Shown here in pieces: positions 1 to 6,642 of a stretch of DNA of 64,000 bases. How positions within the stretch are numbered: position 1 is the first letter of the stretch; each line of letters opens with the position of its first letter. Source of the stretch: Dehalococcoidia bacterium (GTDB lineage: Bacteria; Chloroflexota; Dehalococcoidia; Tepidiformales; Tepidiformaceae); contig JAJDYW010000037.1 of the NCBI GenBank assembly GCA_022824925.1, positions 1 through 64,000 of the forward strand, read 5' to 3'. A program made the position numbers and the translations under genes. The notes beneath the pieces are model-generated. The model did not search any database, was not told where the DNA came from, and saw nothing but the letters and a program-made list of their open reading frames with translations.

Positions 1-86
1 TGCCTGCTCGCGACGGCGGTGTCCAAGGCGCGCCATCCCGGCCCACCACCCCAACGGCGGCGCGAACCCTGTACCATGCGCTGCCC

Positions 87-512
87 ATGCCGGACGAGTA
101 CTCCGCCATTCGCCAGCTCGCCGAGCGCTACGTCGACGCCGTCAACCGCCGCGACCAGGACGCATGGCTGGCGACGTGGGCGCCGGAAAGCGTGTTCGAT
201 TACGGGCGCGACGATCCGCCCCGCGGCCACAACGCGCTGGCCCGCTTCTGGGACATGTCAGTGGAGGGGATGGAGGTTCTCATGTCCGTCACCTCCGGCG
301 TCGTTGAGCGCGTCGAGGGTGACACAGCCAAGGCACGGTGGTACCACACGGAGTACGTCCAGCGGGGCGTGGCTACACCCCTGACCGGCCTGACCCTGTA
401 CGAAGACAATGTTGTGCGTATCGACGGGGAGTGGCGCTTCGCGCTGCGAGAGCACTACGTGCTCTTCAGCGCCGAACTGGAGGGATCCTTCTACCCCTAC
501 GACCCGCGCTGA
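87..512 (+). CDS. SnoaL-like (NTF2-fold) protein, copy 1
   Basis: A 141-residue single-domain protein of the SnoaL/NTF2-like alpha+beta barrel type. The first helix carries the family-typical pattern AIRQLAERYVDAVNRRD, followed by a W-x3-WAPE-like stretch (residues 33-40), and the C-terminal sheet has IDGEWRF. These folds serve as small isomerases, hydrolases or dehydratases, or as accessory domains, so no substrate can be assigned. It lies 64 bp upstream of a paralogue (577-1020) and is probably co-transcribed with it. The ATG at 87 aligns with the start of the paralogue. The frame stays open to the window edge and no clear ribosome binding site precedes the ATG, so a longer N-terminus cannot be excluded. 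Confidence 0.75.
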   Translation: MPDEYSAIRQLAERYVDAVNRRDQDAWLATWAPESVFDYGRDDPPRGHNALARFWDMSVEGMEVLMSVTSGVVERVEGDTAKARWYHTEYVQRGVATPLTGLTLYEDNVVRIDGEWRFALREHYVLFSAELEGSFYPYDPR

Positions 513-576
513 ACGCGACCAACAGCGGCCCGCTGGCGCAAGAGCGCACAGGGCACACGACATCCGGAGGAACGCA

Positions 577-1020
577 ATGGGGAAGCCAACAGTCGAGGAC
601 TACACCGCCATCCGCATGGTGGCCGAGCGCTACGTCGACGCGGTCAACCGCTTCGATGCCGAGGCCTGGGGCCAGACGTGGGCGCCGGACGGCGAGTGGA
701 ACGTGGGCGAGGTCCACAAGGGCCGCGAGGTGATGGTGCCGCTCTGGACGCAGATCATGGGCAGCATCCCGAACGTCTACATGCACGTGTACTCGGGCGT
801 CGTCGATGACGTGACGGGGGACACGGCGCGGGGCCGCTGGTACATGGGCGAGTTCCTGAACATGGCGGACGGTTCGCGCTCGATGAACTCGATCTGCTAC
901 GTGGATACGTACACGCGCATCGACGGGCAGTGGTACATCCAGACGCGGGAGTTCCAGGCGCTGTACCGGGGCCCGGCCGACCTGAGCGGCGAGTTCGCGA
1001 AGATCGCGGTCCCGGTCTAG
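577..1020 (+). CDS. SnoaL-like (NTF2-fold) protein, copy 2
   Basis: A 147-residue paralogue of the preceding gene. It shares the AERYVDAVNRFDAEAW helix, the TWAPDGEW segment and the IDGQWYIQTRE C-terminal strand. The start is well supported: CCGGAGGA at 564-571 sits 5 nt before the ATG. The frame is open further upstream, but that part overlaps copy 1 and looks like shadow sequence. Tandem SnoaL-like genes are common in high-GC environmental bacteria. The active-site residues differ between the two copies, so they may act on different substrates or form a heteromer. Function is unknown beyond the fold. Confidence 0.8.
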   Translation: MGKPTVEDYTAIRMVAERYVDAVNRFDAEAWGQTWAPDGEWNVGEVHKGREVMVPLWTQIMGSIPNVYMHVYSGVVDDVTGDTARGRWYMGEFLNMADGSRSMNSICYVDTYTRIDGQWYIQTREFQALYRGPADLSGEFAKIAVPV

Positions 1021-1046
1021 GTCCTACCAGAGACCAAGCGTTTGAC

Positions 1047-1074
1047 CCTGAGCGGCCGGGGGCCGCTCAGGTTT
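1047..1074 (+). terminator. Rho-independent terminator between convergent genes
   Basis: A perfect 11-bp stem (CCTGAGCGGCC, 1047-1057; GGCCGCTCAGG, 1061-1071) with a GGG loop, followed by TTT. It lies 26 bp after the stop of the second SnoaL-like gene. It also overlaps the last codons of the convergent gene on the other strand, so it may end transcription from both sides. The T tract is short. Confidence 0.65.
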
Positions 1075-1744
1075 GGCGTGCGCGGCGGCGGATGCCAACA
1101 ACCCCGGCGCCACCGAGAAGCGCGATCGCAGCCGCCATCAAACCTGTGACCCATGGTGGCGGGGTGGATCCCCCTTCCCTTCGGGATTCGGAGGACGAGA
1201 CTTCCGGGCTCGGCACGGGCTCTGGCTCGTCCACCGCATTTGCGGCTTCGGTGTCAACCCCGGGAGCCTCCGTGGCTTCCGCCATCCGCCTGATCTCCCC
1301 CGTCCAGGGATGCGGACCAACCGTGCCGGGCTCAGGAACCTGTCCTCCCCCCAGACTCTCCAGGTCCTCCTGTGCGTCAAGAACAAAAGCCGTCGAACGA
1401 GAGGCAACGTGGTATGTGTCGTGGCGAATGGAGGCGTAGACGAGGTATGTCCGTCGCTCTTCAAGGGGGTAATCGCAAGGCAGGCCGGAGACAACGTAGA
1501 GGGTCTCGGCCACGGGCCCTTTCCACACCTGAGACGCCTCGAAGGTAAGGATCTCTCCCCAGGCGGGGAGAGCCTCTATCGACACCAGGTAACCGACGAA
1601 TACCACATCAGCCAGCTCAAACGCTTCCCTGGGAGCCGGCCGTGAATATTCCAACAAGCACGCGCTGGCTGAGGGTGGCCGGACCGCCGCTGTGAGGCCG
1701 ACCACCAGCGCGACTGCCAGCAGAGGGAGGAGCCAACGTCGCAT
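1067..1744 (-). CDS. Exported TIMP/netrin-like (NTR) protein with C-terminal membrane anchor
   Basis: A 225-residue protein. Residues 1-28 form a signal peptide (MRRWLLPLLAVALVVGLT...) ending before a Cys-containing mature start (SACLLEY). The next ~110 residues match the bacterial netrin/TIMP-like OB-fold pattern: ADVVFVGYLVSIE, then VWKG, a second Cys in GLPCDY, and RRTYLVYAS. A Pro/Glu/Ser-rich linker follows, then a hydrophobic segment (GLMAAAIALLGGAGVVGI) and a basic tail, so it should be displayed on the cell surface. Bacterial proteins of this type have no established function; protease inhibition is only an analogy with TIMPs. The start at 1744 is chosen because the signal peptide begins there, although the frame stays open upstream. 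It is divergent from the gene at 1805. Confidence 0.65.
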   Translation of the reverse strand: MRRWLLPLLAVALVVGLTAAVRPPSASACLLEYSRPAPREAFELADVVFVGYLVSIEALPAWGEILTFEASQVWKGPVAETLYVVSGLPCDYPLEERRTYLVYASIRHDTYHVASRSTAFVLDAQEDLESLGGGQVPEPGTVGPHPWTGEIRRMAEATEAPGVDTEAANAVDEPEPVPSPEVSSSESRREGGSTPPPWVTGLMAAAIALLGGAGVVGIRRRARQT

Positions 1745-1804
1745 AGGGGCAGGGTAGCAGTGGGGGCAAGGGGGACGAGGACGCCGCCTATACTGGCGCC
1801 CGCC

Positions 1805-2287
1805 ATGGCCGCCTCTGACTCGAGCCGCAAGACCGTCTACCTGGCGAGCCCGTACGGGTTCTCGGAGCAGCAGAAGTCGTTGCTGCTGCCGCGGCTCGTC
1901 GAGGCGCTGGAGGGGCTGGGATTGGAGGTGTGGGAGCCGTTCGCGCGGAACAACCAGGTCGACCTGAGCGAGGAGGGCTGGGCGTGGCGCATCGGGCAGG
2001 CGGACTTCCGCGACGTGCGCGAGGCGGACGGCATCTTCGCGGTTGTGAACGGGGTGCCGCCGGACGAGGGGGTCATGGTCGAGCTGGGGATGGCGATCGC
2101 GCTGGGCAAGCCGACGTTCCTCTTCCGGGACGACTTCCGGCGGGCAACGGACAGCGAGGAGTACCCGCTCAACTTGATGCTCTTCACGGGGCTGCCCCAG
2201 GAGGGCTGGCGCGACTCGTGGTACGAGTCGGTCGAGGAACTGGCGGACCCGGGGAAGGCGCTCGCCCGCTGGGCGCATGAAGGCTGA
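1805..2287 (+). CDS. Nucleoside 2-deoxyribosyltransferase-like protein
   Basis: A 160-residue protein of the nucleoside 2-deoxyribosyltransferase superfamily, whose enzymes exchange or hydrolyse the N-glycosidic bond of (deoxy)nucleosides. Recognisable elements are an N-terminal YLASPYGFSE strand-loop, WEPFARN, the acidic ADGIFAVVNGVPPDEGVMVELGM region (the Glu in MVELGMA is the family nucleophile position) and GKPTFLFRDDFR. Length fits the family. The ATG at 1805 is used because homology begins there; an upstream in-frame start at 1760 would overlap the promoter region of the divergent gene. Nucleotide salvage or a signalling-nucleotide hydrolase are both possible. Confidence 0.75.
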   Translation: MAASDSSRKTVYLASPYGFSEQQKSLLLPRLVEALEGLGLEVWEPFARNNQVDLSEEGWAWRIGQADFRDVREADGIFAVVNGVPPDEGVMVELGMAIALGKPTFLFRDDFRRATDSEEYPLNLMLFTGLPQEGWRDSWYESVEELADPGKALARWAHEG

Positions 2288-2298
2288 CCGGACGCGCG

Positions 2299-3063
2299 CT
2301 ACGGCTTCGTCGCCTCGATGAGGTAGAGGGCGGCGTGGAAAGCCAGGTCCCCGCCCGCGTCCAGTCTCCGCTGGAGGGCGAGCAGGTAGGGAAGGTGCGT
2401 CTTCACGGTGAAGCCGGGCACCTCCCAGGGCGTGGCCTTGAGGTAGTAGACGATGGCGCCGACGTCGGTGAACGCGAGCCTGCCCTCCCACTCCTCAGCG
2501 TGGGCGATGGTGAGGCCGGCCGCTTCCAGCAAGGGCACGTACTTCGCCGGCGTTGCATCCGGCCACCGGGGCTCGGCATCGAAGGCGGCCAGCAGATCCC
2601 AGGCCCACATCCCGTGGACCTGCTGCGTGAGGAAGGACCCACCGCCTGCGAGCACGCGAGCGACCTCGTGTGCGTTGAAGGCGGCGTGCCGGTTCAGAAC
2701 GAGGTCCAACTCGCCATCGGCGAAGGGCATGGGGGCCGTGTCGGAGACTGCCGCCCTCACAACCGTCGCGCCAGCGGGCGCCAGCCGCGCGGAAGCCAGT
2801 TCGTAGTTGGGCGGATAGTCCTCGGTGGCGACGACTTTCGCGGGCCAGTGGTCCCGCAGGGTGAGGAGCTGCTCGCCGCCGCCCGTATCGAGGTCGACAA
2901 CCGACGAGTACCGTCGCATCAGCTCGGCTGCACGGTCGAGGTACGACCAGGGCTCCTGCTCCACGACCATGCGTCCGTCGAGGTGGGAGAAGTCCCAGCC
3001 GGCGAACGGCTGCTGCTCTTCCCGCAGCCAGCCTTCGATCAGATCGTCGGGCGAGACGGCCAT
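2299..3063 (-). CDS. SAM-dependent methyltransferase (class I)
   Basis: A 254-residue Rossmann-type methyltransferase. Motif I is VVDLDTGGGEQL (about residues 55-66). An acidic ribose-binding position follows in VVATEDYPPN, motif II is MPFADGELDLVLNRH and motif III is VLAGGGSFLTQQV. The pattern resembles small-molecule methyltransferases rather than rRNA or DNA enzymes. Substrate is unknown. It is convergent with the deoxyribosyltransferase gene (11 bp apart) and lies 15 bp downstream of the GPP34 gene on the same strand, so the two may be co-transcribed. Confidence 0.75.
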   Translation of the reverse strand: MAVSPDDLIEGWLREEQQPFAGWDFSHLDGRMVVEQEPWSYLDRAAELMRRYSSVVDLDTGGGEQLLTLRDHWPAKVVATEDYPPNYELASARLAPAGATVVRAAVSDTAPMPFADGELDLVLNRHAAFNAHEVARVLAGGGSFLTQQVHGMWAWDLLAAFDAEPRWPDATPAKYVPLLEAAGLTIAHAEEWEGRLAFTDVGAIVYYLKATPWEVPGFTVKTHLPYLLALQRRLDAGGDLAFHAALYLIEATKP

Positions 3064-3078
3064 AGGCTCAGCCGCGGC

Positions 3079-3735
3079 CTAGTAGAGCATCCGCCCTTCG
3101 ATCTGGGCCGTGGTGATCCAGACCTCGATATCGCGGATGGCCTGGGCCATGGCCTGGCCGATGAGGTCGAGCTTGCGGACCTGCTCGATGCGGGGCGTAG
3201 CCTGCTCGAGCTCCCGCTTGGAGAGCAGCTCGCGGAAGATCTGGCAGGCATCGACGAGGCAGATCATGACGACGTCGCGGGGGTCGGGAATCTCTTCGCT
3301 GAAGAGGACGCCCATGAGGCGCAGCTTCACCTCGCGCTCGGCCTTGCCATCGACCATGGGGTAGCGGCGCGAGCGGAAGACCCAGAGGAAGCGGTCGTCC
3401 TGGCGCTCGAGGATGCCGCCTTCGACGAGACGGCGGAGGCACTCCTCGCGCAGCTCGGGGGCGCGCTGGGCGACCTTCTCGACCCAGTAGCGGGGATCGC
3501 GCGTCTCGTCCGCGGCGATCTCGGCGAGGGTGGGGTCGAGGAGACTGTCGCCGAGGGGGGTGGAGTCGACGAGGATGAGGTTCTCCAGGTCGGTATCGAT
3601 GCGGTTCTCCAGGGCAAGGTCCATAAGCACGGCACCGGCGAGGGCCCGGTCGACGGACCAGTTGGGCACGGGGACGAAGGAACCGTCTTCGTCGCGCAGC
3701 AGGAGCAGGATGATCTCTTCGGCGAATCGCAGCAT
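3079..3735 (-). CDS. GPP34 (GOLPH3/Vps74-like) family protein
   Basis: A 218-residue protein with the GPP34 pattern: N-terminal EEIILLLLRDEDGSF, then LAGAVLMDLALENRIDTD, LILVDSTPLGDSLLD, a central winged-helix-like section (ECLRRLVEGGILERQDD, WVFRSRRYPMVDG) and a helical C-terminus. Eukaryotic homologues bind phosphatidylinositol-4-phosphate at the Golgi. Bacterial members are common in actinobacteria and some other phyla but have no settled function, with membrane binding a reasonable guess. Length is typical. It is followed at 15 bp by the methyltransferase. Confidence 0.8.
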   Translation of the reverse strand: MLRFAEEIILLLLRDEDGSFVPVPNWSVDRALAGAVLMDLALENRIDTDLENLILVDSTPLGDSLLDPTLAEIAADETRDPRYWVEKVAQRAPELREECLRRLVEGGILERQDDRFLWVFRSRRYPMVDGKAEREVKLRLMGVLFSEEIPDPRDVVMICLVDACQIFRELLSKRELEQATPRIEQVRKLDLIGQAMAQAIRDIEVWITTAQIEGRMLY

Positions 3736-3825
3736 CGGTATCTAGCGCCTCCCTACAGGAGCAATGCTACACCGCCACCGGCTAGCGGCCCGGAGGGGGG
3801 AGTAAGCGGCCTGACGGGGGCGCCG

Positions 3826-4248
3826 TCACCCCCCGGCGCCTGCCGGCGTAACCGGCAGGACCTCGACGGTGGCGGAGCAGCCGGGCACGTCGCGGAGCCT
3901 GGCGTCGCAGGTCAGGAGGGGAGCGTCCAGGACCTCGGCGAGAGCGAGGTAGAGGGCGTCGTAGACCGTCGCGTTGTCGCGCAACTCGAAGGCGCGCGGC
4001 AGCAGCCATCCGTGGGCGTAGCGGCGAATTGGAAGGTCGATCAGCACGTCGAGATGAGCGCTGGTCCGCGGTGCCGGCGCCTCCCGCCGAAGCACGAGGC
4101 GCCGCAACGCCTGTCCAACCTCGGCATCAACCAGGTGCGGGGCGCAGACCTCGTTGCCCTGGTCGATGTGCCTCTTCAGCGCCATGCCCGCGGGCTCGTC
4201 GCGATTAAGGAGCAGCTCGACCACCAACGAGGCGTCGGCAACGATCAC
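3826..4248 (-). CDS. PIN-domain toxin (VapC/FitB type)
   Basis: A 140-residue PIN-domain ribonuclease. The expected acidic residues are present: the N-terminal Asp in MIVADASLVVELLL, the Glu in LVDAEVGQALR, the Asp in TVYDALYLALAE and the Asp in LLTCDARLR. Such proteins cleave RNA, often tRNA, when freed from their antitoxin. Its start overlaps the end of the upstream antitoxin by 4 bp (ATGA), the usual toxin-antitoxin layout. The C-terminus is slightly extended and Pro/Gly-rich. Confidence 0.85.
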   Translation of the reverse strand: MIVADASLVVELLLNRDEPAGMALKRHIDQGNEVCAPHLVDAEVGQALRRLVLRREAPAPRTSAHLDVLIDLPIRRYAHGWLLPRAFELRDNATVYDALYLALAEVLDAPLLTCDARLRDVPGCSATVEVLPVTPAGAGG

Positions 4249-4475
4249 CGCGAGTCACGTTCCGCCCGGATCATCTCAACCGACGTCTCGGTAGTGGTGA
4301 CGGGCTCCAGCGCGTCGAGCCGTGCCATCAGCTCCTCGATTTCGGGAACCTCGAGCGAACGCCTGATCTCCCGCAGCAGGTAGTCGGAGAGGGTCATGCC
4401 GGCGCGGGCGGCGCGGGCCTTGGCCTCCCGGTGCAGCTCGTCGGGCACGTTGCGGATCTGGATCATCTTCGGCAT
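4245..4475 (-). CDS. Ribbon-helix-helix antitoxin (FitA/VapB type)
   Basis: A 76-residue antitoxin. The N-terminus MPKMIQIRNVPDELHREAKARA is the FitA-like ribbon-helix-helix signature, followed by AGMTLSDYLLREIRRSLE. The C-terminus would wrap the PIN toxin. Two candidate ATG codons exist, at 4475 and 4505, and they fall in opposite arms of a perfect palindrome. The shorter form is preferred because the conserved RHH strand begins there. It is translationally coupled to the toxin. Confidence 0.85.
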   Translation of the reverse strand: MPKMIQIRNVPDELHREAKARAARAGMTLSDYLLREIRRSLEVPEIEELMARLDALEPVTTTETSVEMIRAERDSR

Positions 4476-4507
4476 GTGCTCCACATTATCACATGTGGAG
4501 CACATGC
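4472..4507 (-). promoter_or_regulatory. Perfect 15-bp inverted repeat, likely antitoxin operator
   Basis: GCATGTGCTCCACAT (4472-4486) is repeated as its exact reverse complement at 4493-4507 with the 6-bp spacer TATCAC. It covers the antitoxin start codon at 4473-4475. RHH antitoxins usually bind palindromes at their own promoter, so this is the probable autoregulatory operator. The same palindrome in RNA would fold over the translation start. Confidence 0.7.
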
Positions 4508-4526
4508 ACGGCCGAACCGGACGCGG

Positions 4527-5960
4527 TCAGGCCTCCGCGGGGGCTTGCTCCTGGTCCGGTTCGGGCGGGGGTGGCGGGGCCATCTCGGCGACTTCCTCGG
4601 GCATGAGGATGAACTCCGGATACGCCTCGATCCCGAGCTCGCCGGCATCCTGGCCAAGCTGCTCGACCTCGGCCGAGACACGCGCCTGGACGGTCATGGC
4701 GAGGCCGCGCCACAGCACGTAGGAGACGATGAACACGAAGGCGCCGATGGCCGCGACGCCCGCGATCTGCGCGCCGAAGTCGCCTCCGGCGGCGATGCAG
4801 ACGGCGAGCGTTCCCCAGATACCGGCGAAGAGGTGGGCAGGCACGGCGCCCACGACGTCGTCGAGCCGCAGCCTCTCGAGGAGCCTGATACCGAGGGTGC
4901 AGATGACGCCGCCGATGGCGCCGATGATGATCGCCCACCAGTGGTCGGTCATGGTGGGGCCGGCGGTGATGGAGACGAGGCCGGCGATAGCGCCGTTCAG
5001 CCCGGCGAAGAGGTCGATACGGCGCAGGACGAAGCGCGAGATGGCGAGCGCGGCCATGACCCCGGCGGCCGCCGCAAGGTTGGTGTTGACGAGCACGTGG
5101 GACATGGAGACGGCGTCGATGGCGCTGGCGATGGCGAGCTGCGACCCACCGTTGAAGCCGAACCAGCCGAACCAGAGGATGAAGACGCCCAGCGTGACCA
5201 CGAGGATGTTGGAGGGCGGGGTGGGCTTGACCGTGCCGTCGGCGCGGAACTTGCCGAGGCGCGGCCCCACGACGAGGATGCCCGCGAGCGCGGCCCAGCC
5301 GCCTACGCCGTGCACGATGGTGGAACCGGCGAAGTCCTGGAAGCCAAGGTCGGCGAGCCACCCGCCGCCCCAGGTCCACGCTCCCACGATGGGGTAAATG
5401 ACGCCGGTCAGGGCCAGGACGAACAGGAAGAAGGGCCACATCTTCACGCGCTCGGCGAGGGCGCCGGAGACGATCGAGGCGGCGGTGGCGACGAAGACCA
5501 TCTGGAAGAACCAGTCCGACATGGTCGCGTAGCCATCGCCCACGACCTCGCCGGCGTTGTCGGCGCCATCGAGGAGGGCGATCTCGGCGTCGGAGGCCTG
5601 GTAGAGGAGGTTGAAGGACCCGATGAAGTCGCCCACGACATCGACGTACATGAGGTTGTAGCCAATGACGAAGTAGGCGAGCCCGGCGATGGAGTAGAGG
5701 CCGATGTTCTTCAGGCAGATCATCGAGGCGTTCTTGGTGCGCACGGAGCCGGACTCGAGCATGGTGAAGCCGGCGCACATCCACATGACGAGCGCGCCCC
5801 AGAGGAGGAAGGCGAAGGTGTTCAGGACGAAAGCGGTCTCGCCCTCGACGCCCGCCGCCTCGGCAATGGCCGGGCGGCCGATCAGGACCGCGGCACCGCC
5901 CGCGCCGACGAGGGCAAGAATGGCGACCGGGAGACGATACCGACTGACTATGGCGCTCAT
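4527..5960 (-). CDS. amt: Ammonium transporter, Amt family
   Basis: A 477-residue Amt/MEP/Rh channel that moves ammonium across the cytoplasmic membrane. Seen: a signal-like first helix (residues 10-33), then the Amt core with GALVMWMCAGFTMLESG, MVFVATAASIVSGALAERV, WTWGGGWLADLGFQDFAGSTIVHGVGGWAAL (conserved FAG-H-GG), FILWFGWFGFNGGSQL and the conserved His of GAVPAHLFAGIWGT. A cytoplasmic C-terminus follows, ending Pro/Glu-rich. The ATG at 5960 is preceded by a strong AGGGGAGGG site; a longer frame is unsupported. No glnB/glnK gene is adjacent, although amt and glnK are often paired. Confidence 0.93.
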   Translation of the reverse strand: MSAIVSRYRLPVAILALVGAGGAAVLIGRPAIAEAAGVEGETAFVLNTFAFLLWGALVMWMCAGFTMLESGSVRTKNASMICLKNIGLYSIAGLAYFVIGYNLMYVDVVGDFIGSFNLLYQASDAEIALLDGADNAGEVVGDGYATMSDWFFQMVFVATAASIVSGALAERVKMWPFFLFVLALTGVIYPIVGAWTWGGGWLADLGFQDFAGSTIVHGVGGWAALAGILVVGPRLGKFRADGTVKPTPPSNILVVTLGVFILWFGWFGFNGGSQLAIASAIDAVSMSHVLVNTNLAAAAGVMAALAISRFVLRRIDLFAGLNGAIAGLVSITAGPTMTDHWWAIIIGAIGGVICTLGIRLLERLRLDDVVGAVPAHLFAGIWGTLAVCIAAGGDFGAQIAGVAAIGAFVFIVSYVLWRGLAMTVQARVSAEVEQLGQDAGELGIEAYPEFILMPEEVAEMAPPPPPEPDQEQAPAEA

Positions 5961-6057
5961 CGAGAGCCCTCCCCTGGCGTGCCGGGAGACTACAGGAACC
6001 CGATGCGCCCCGGAGGTAAGCGAGTACACGGGGCGCGACCGCCCCGGACTGCCGCCG

Positions 6058-6378
6058 CTAGGCGCCGGGGGGACGGTAGGGAACGTCGCGCGCGATGGCC
6101 TCGTCGACGGTCTCGGGGGTGACCAGCACCGTGACGCTCACGTCGAGGGATCCGGCAGCGCCGATCGCGAGGGACACGGCGGTCGCGGCCGTGTCGTCGG
6201 GGAGGTCGGCGGTGATGAAGAGGTCGTTCTTGCCGAATGCGTAGTAGAGGGACTCGAGGGCGCCACCGGCCCCCTCGATCGTTTCGGCGAGGGCGGCCCT
6301 GCGGCCGGTGCCCCCTTCCTTGACCAGGCCCGCCAGCCCGGTCTGCGTGTAGCTCGCCTGGAACAGGTACTTGCCCAT
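6058..6378 (-). CDS. GYD-domain protein
   Basis: A 106-residue protein with the GYD-domain layout: MGKYLFQASYTQTGLAGLVKEGG, then GGALESLYYAFGKNDLFITADLPDDTAATAVSLAI and a C-terminal strand ending VPYRPPGA. GYD proteins are small alpha/beta (dimeric ferredoxin-like) proteins of unknown function. The ATG at 6378 follows AAGGAAGG at a good distance; an alternative ATG lies 9 bp upstream. It sits alone between amt and pbpC. Confidence 0.8.
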   Translation of the reverse strand: MGKYLFQASYTQTGLAGLVKEGGTGRRAALAETIEGAGGALESLYYAFGKNDLFITADLPDDTAATAVSLAIGAAGSLDVSVTVLVTPETVDEAIARDVPYRPPGA

Positions 6379-6495
6379 CGTTCCCACCTTCCTTGGATAG
6401 TGCCCTCATGCCTACCAGCGCACGGGGAGGGCGGTCAAGGGGGGACCCCCCTGAGTGGCTGCGCACGCCACCGTCCGTGACCGGTGCGTTGGCCC

Positions 6496-6533
6496 GGGAG
6501 ACTGCACAACGAACGCTCGAGCGGCCGGTTGCG
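6496..6533 (+). repeat. Diverged copy of a dispersed repeat
   Basis: This 38-bp stretch matches 31 of 38 positions of the core of the repeat found at 19497, 37587 and 41759, sharing GGGAGACTG and ACGAAC..TCGAGC. It lies in the 255-bp gap between the GYD-domain gene and pbpC. I see nothing else in that gap. Because this copy is diverged, membership of the family is tentative. Confidence 0.45.
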
Positions 6534-6642
6534 CTCCCGGCGCAGGCCGCGTCGATCGCCGGGCCCTGCCCCTGCGGTTTCGTCCTGACATTCCCTCCGA
6601 ACGGACGGGGTAATTCGGGGGGACTGCTGCTAGAGTCCCGCC

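Noticed and set aside
2335..4383. 682-codon plus-strand frame over the methyltransferase, GPP34 and PIN genes
   Set aside because: Covers three convincing minus-strand genes and has no recognisable domain.
4431..6122. 563-codon Gly/Asp/Glu-rich plus-strand frame
   Set aside because: Shadow of the ammonium transporter gene.
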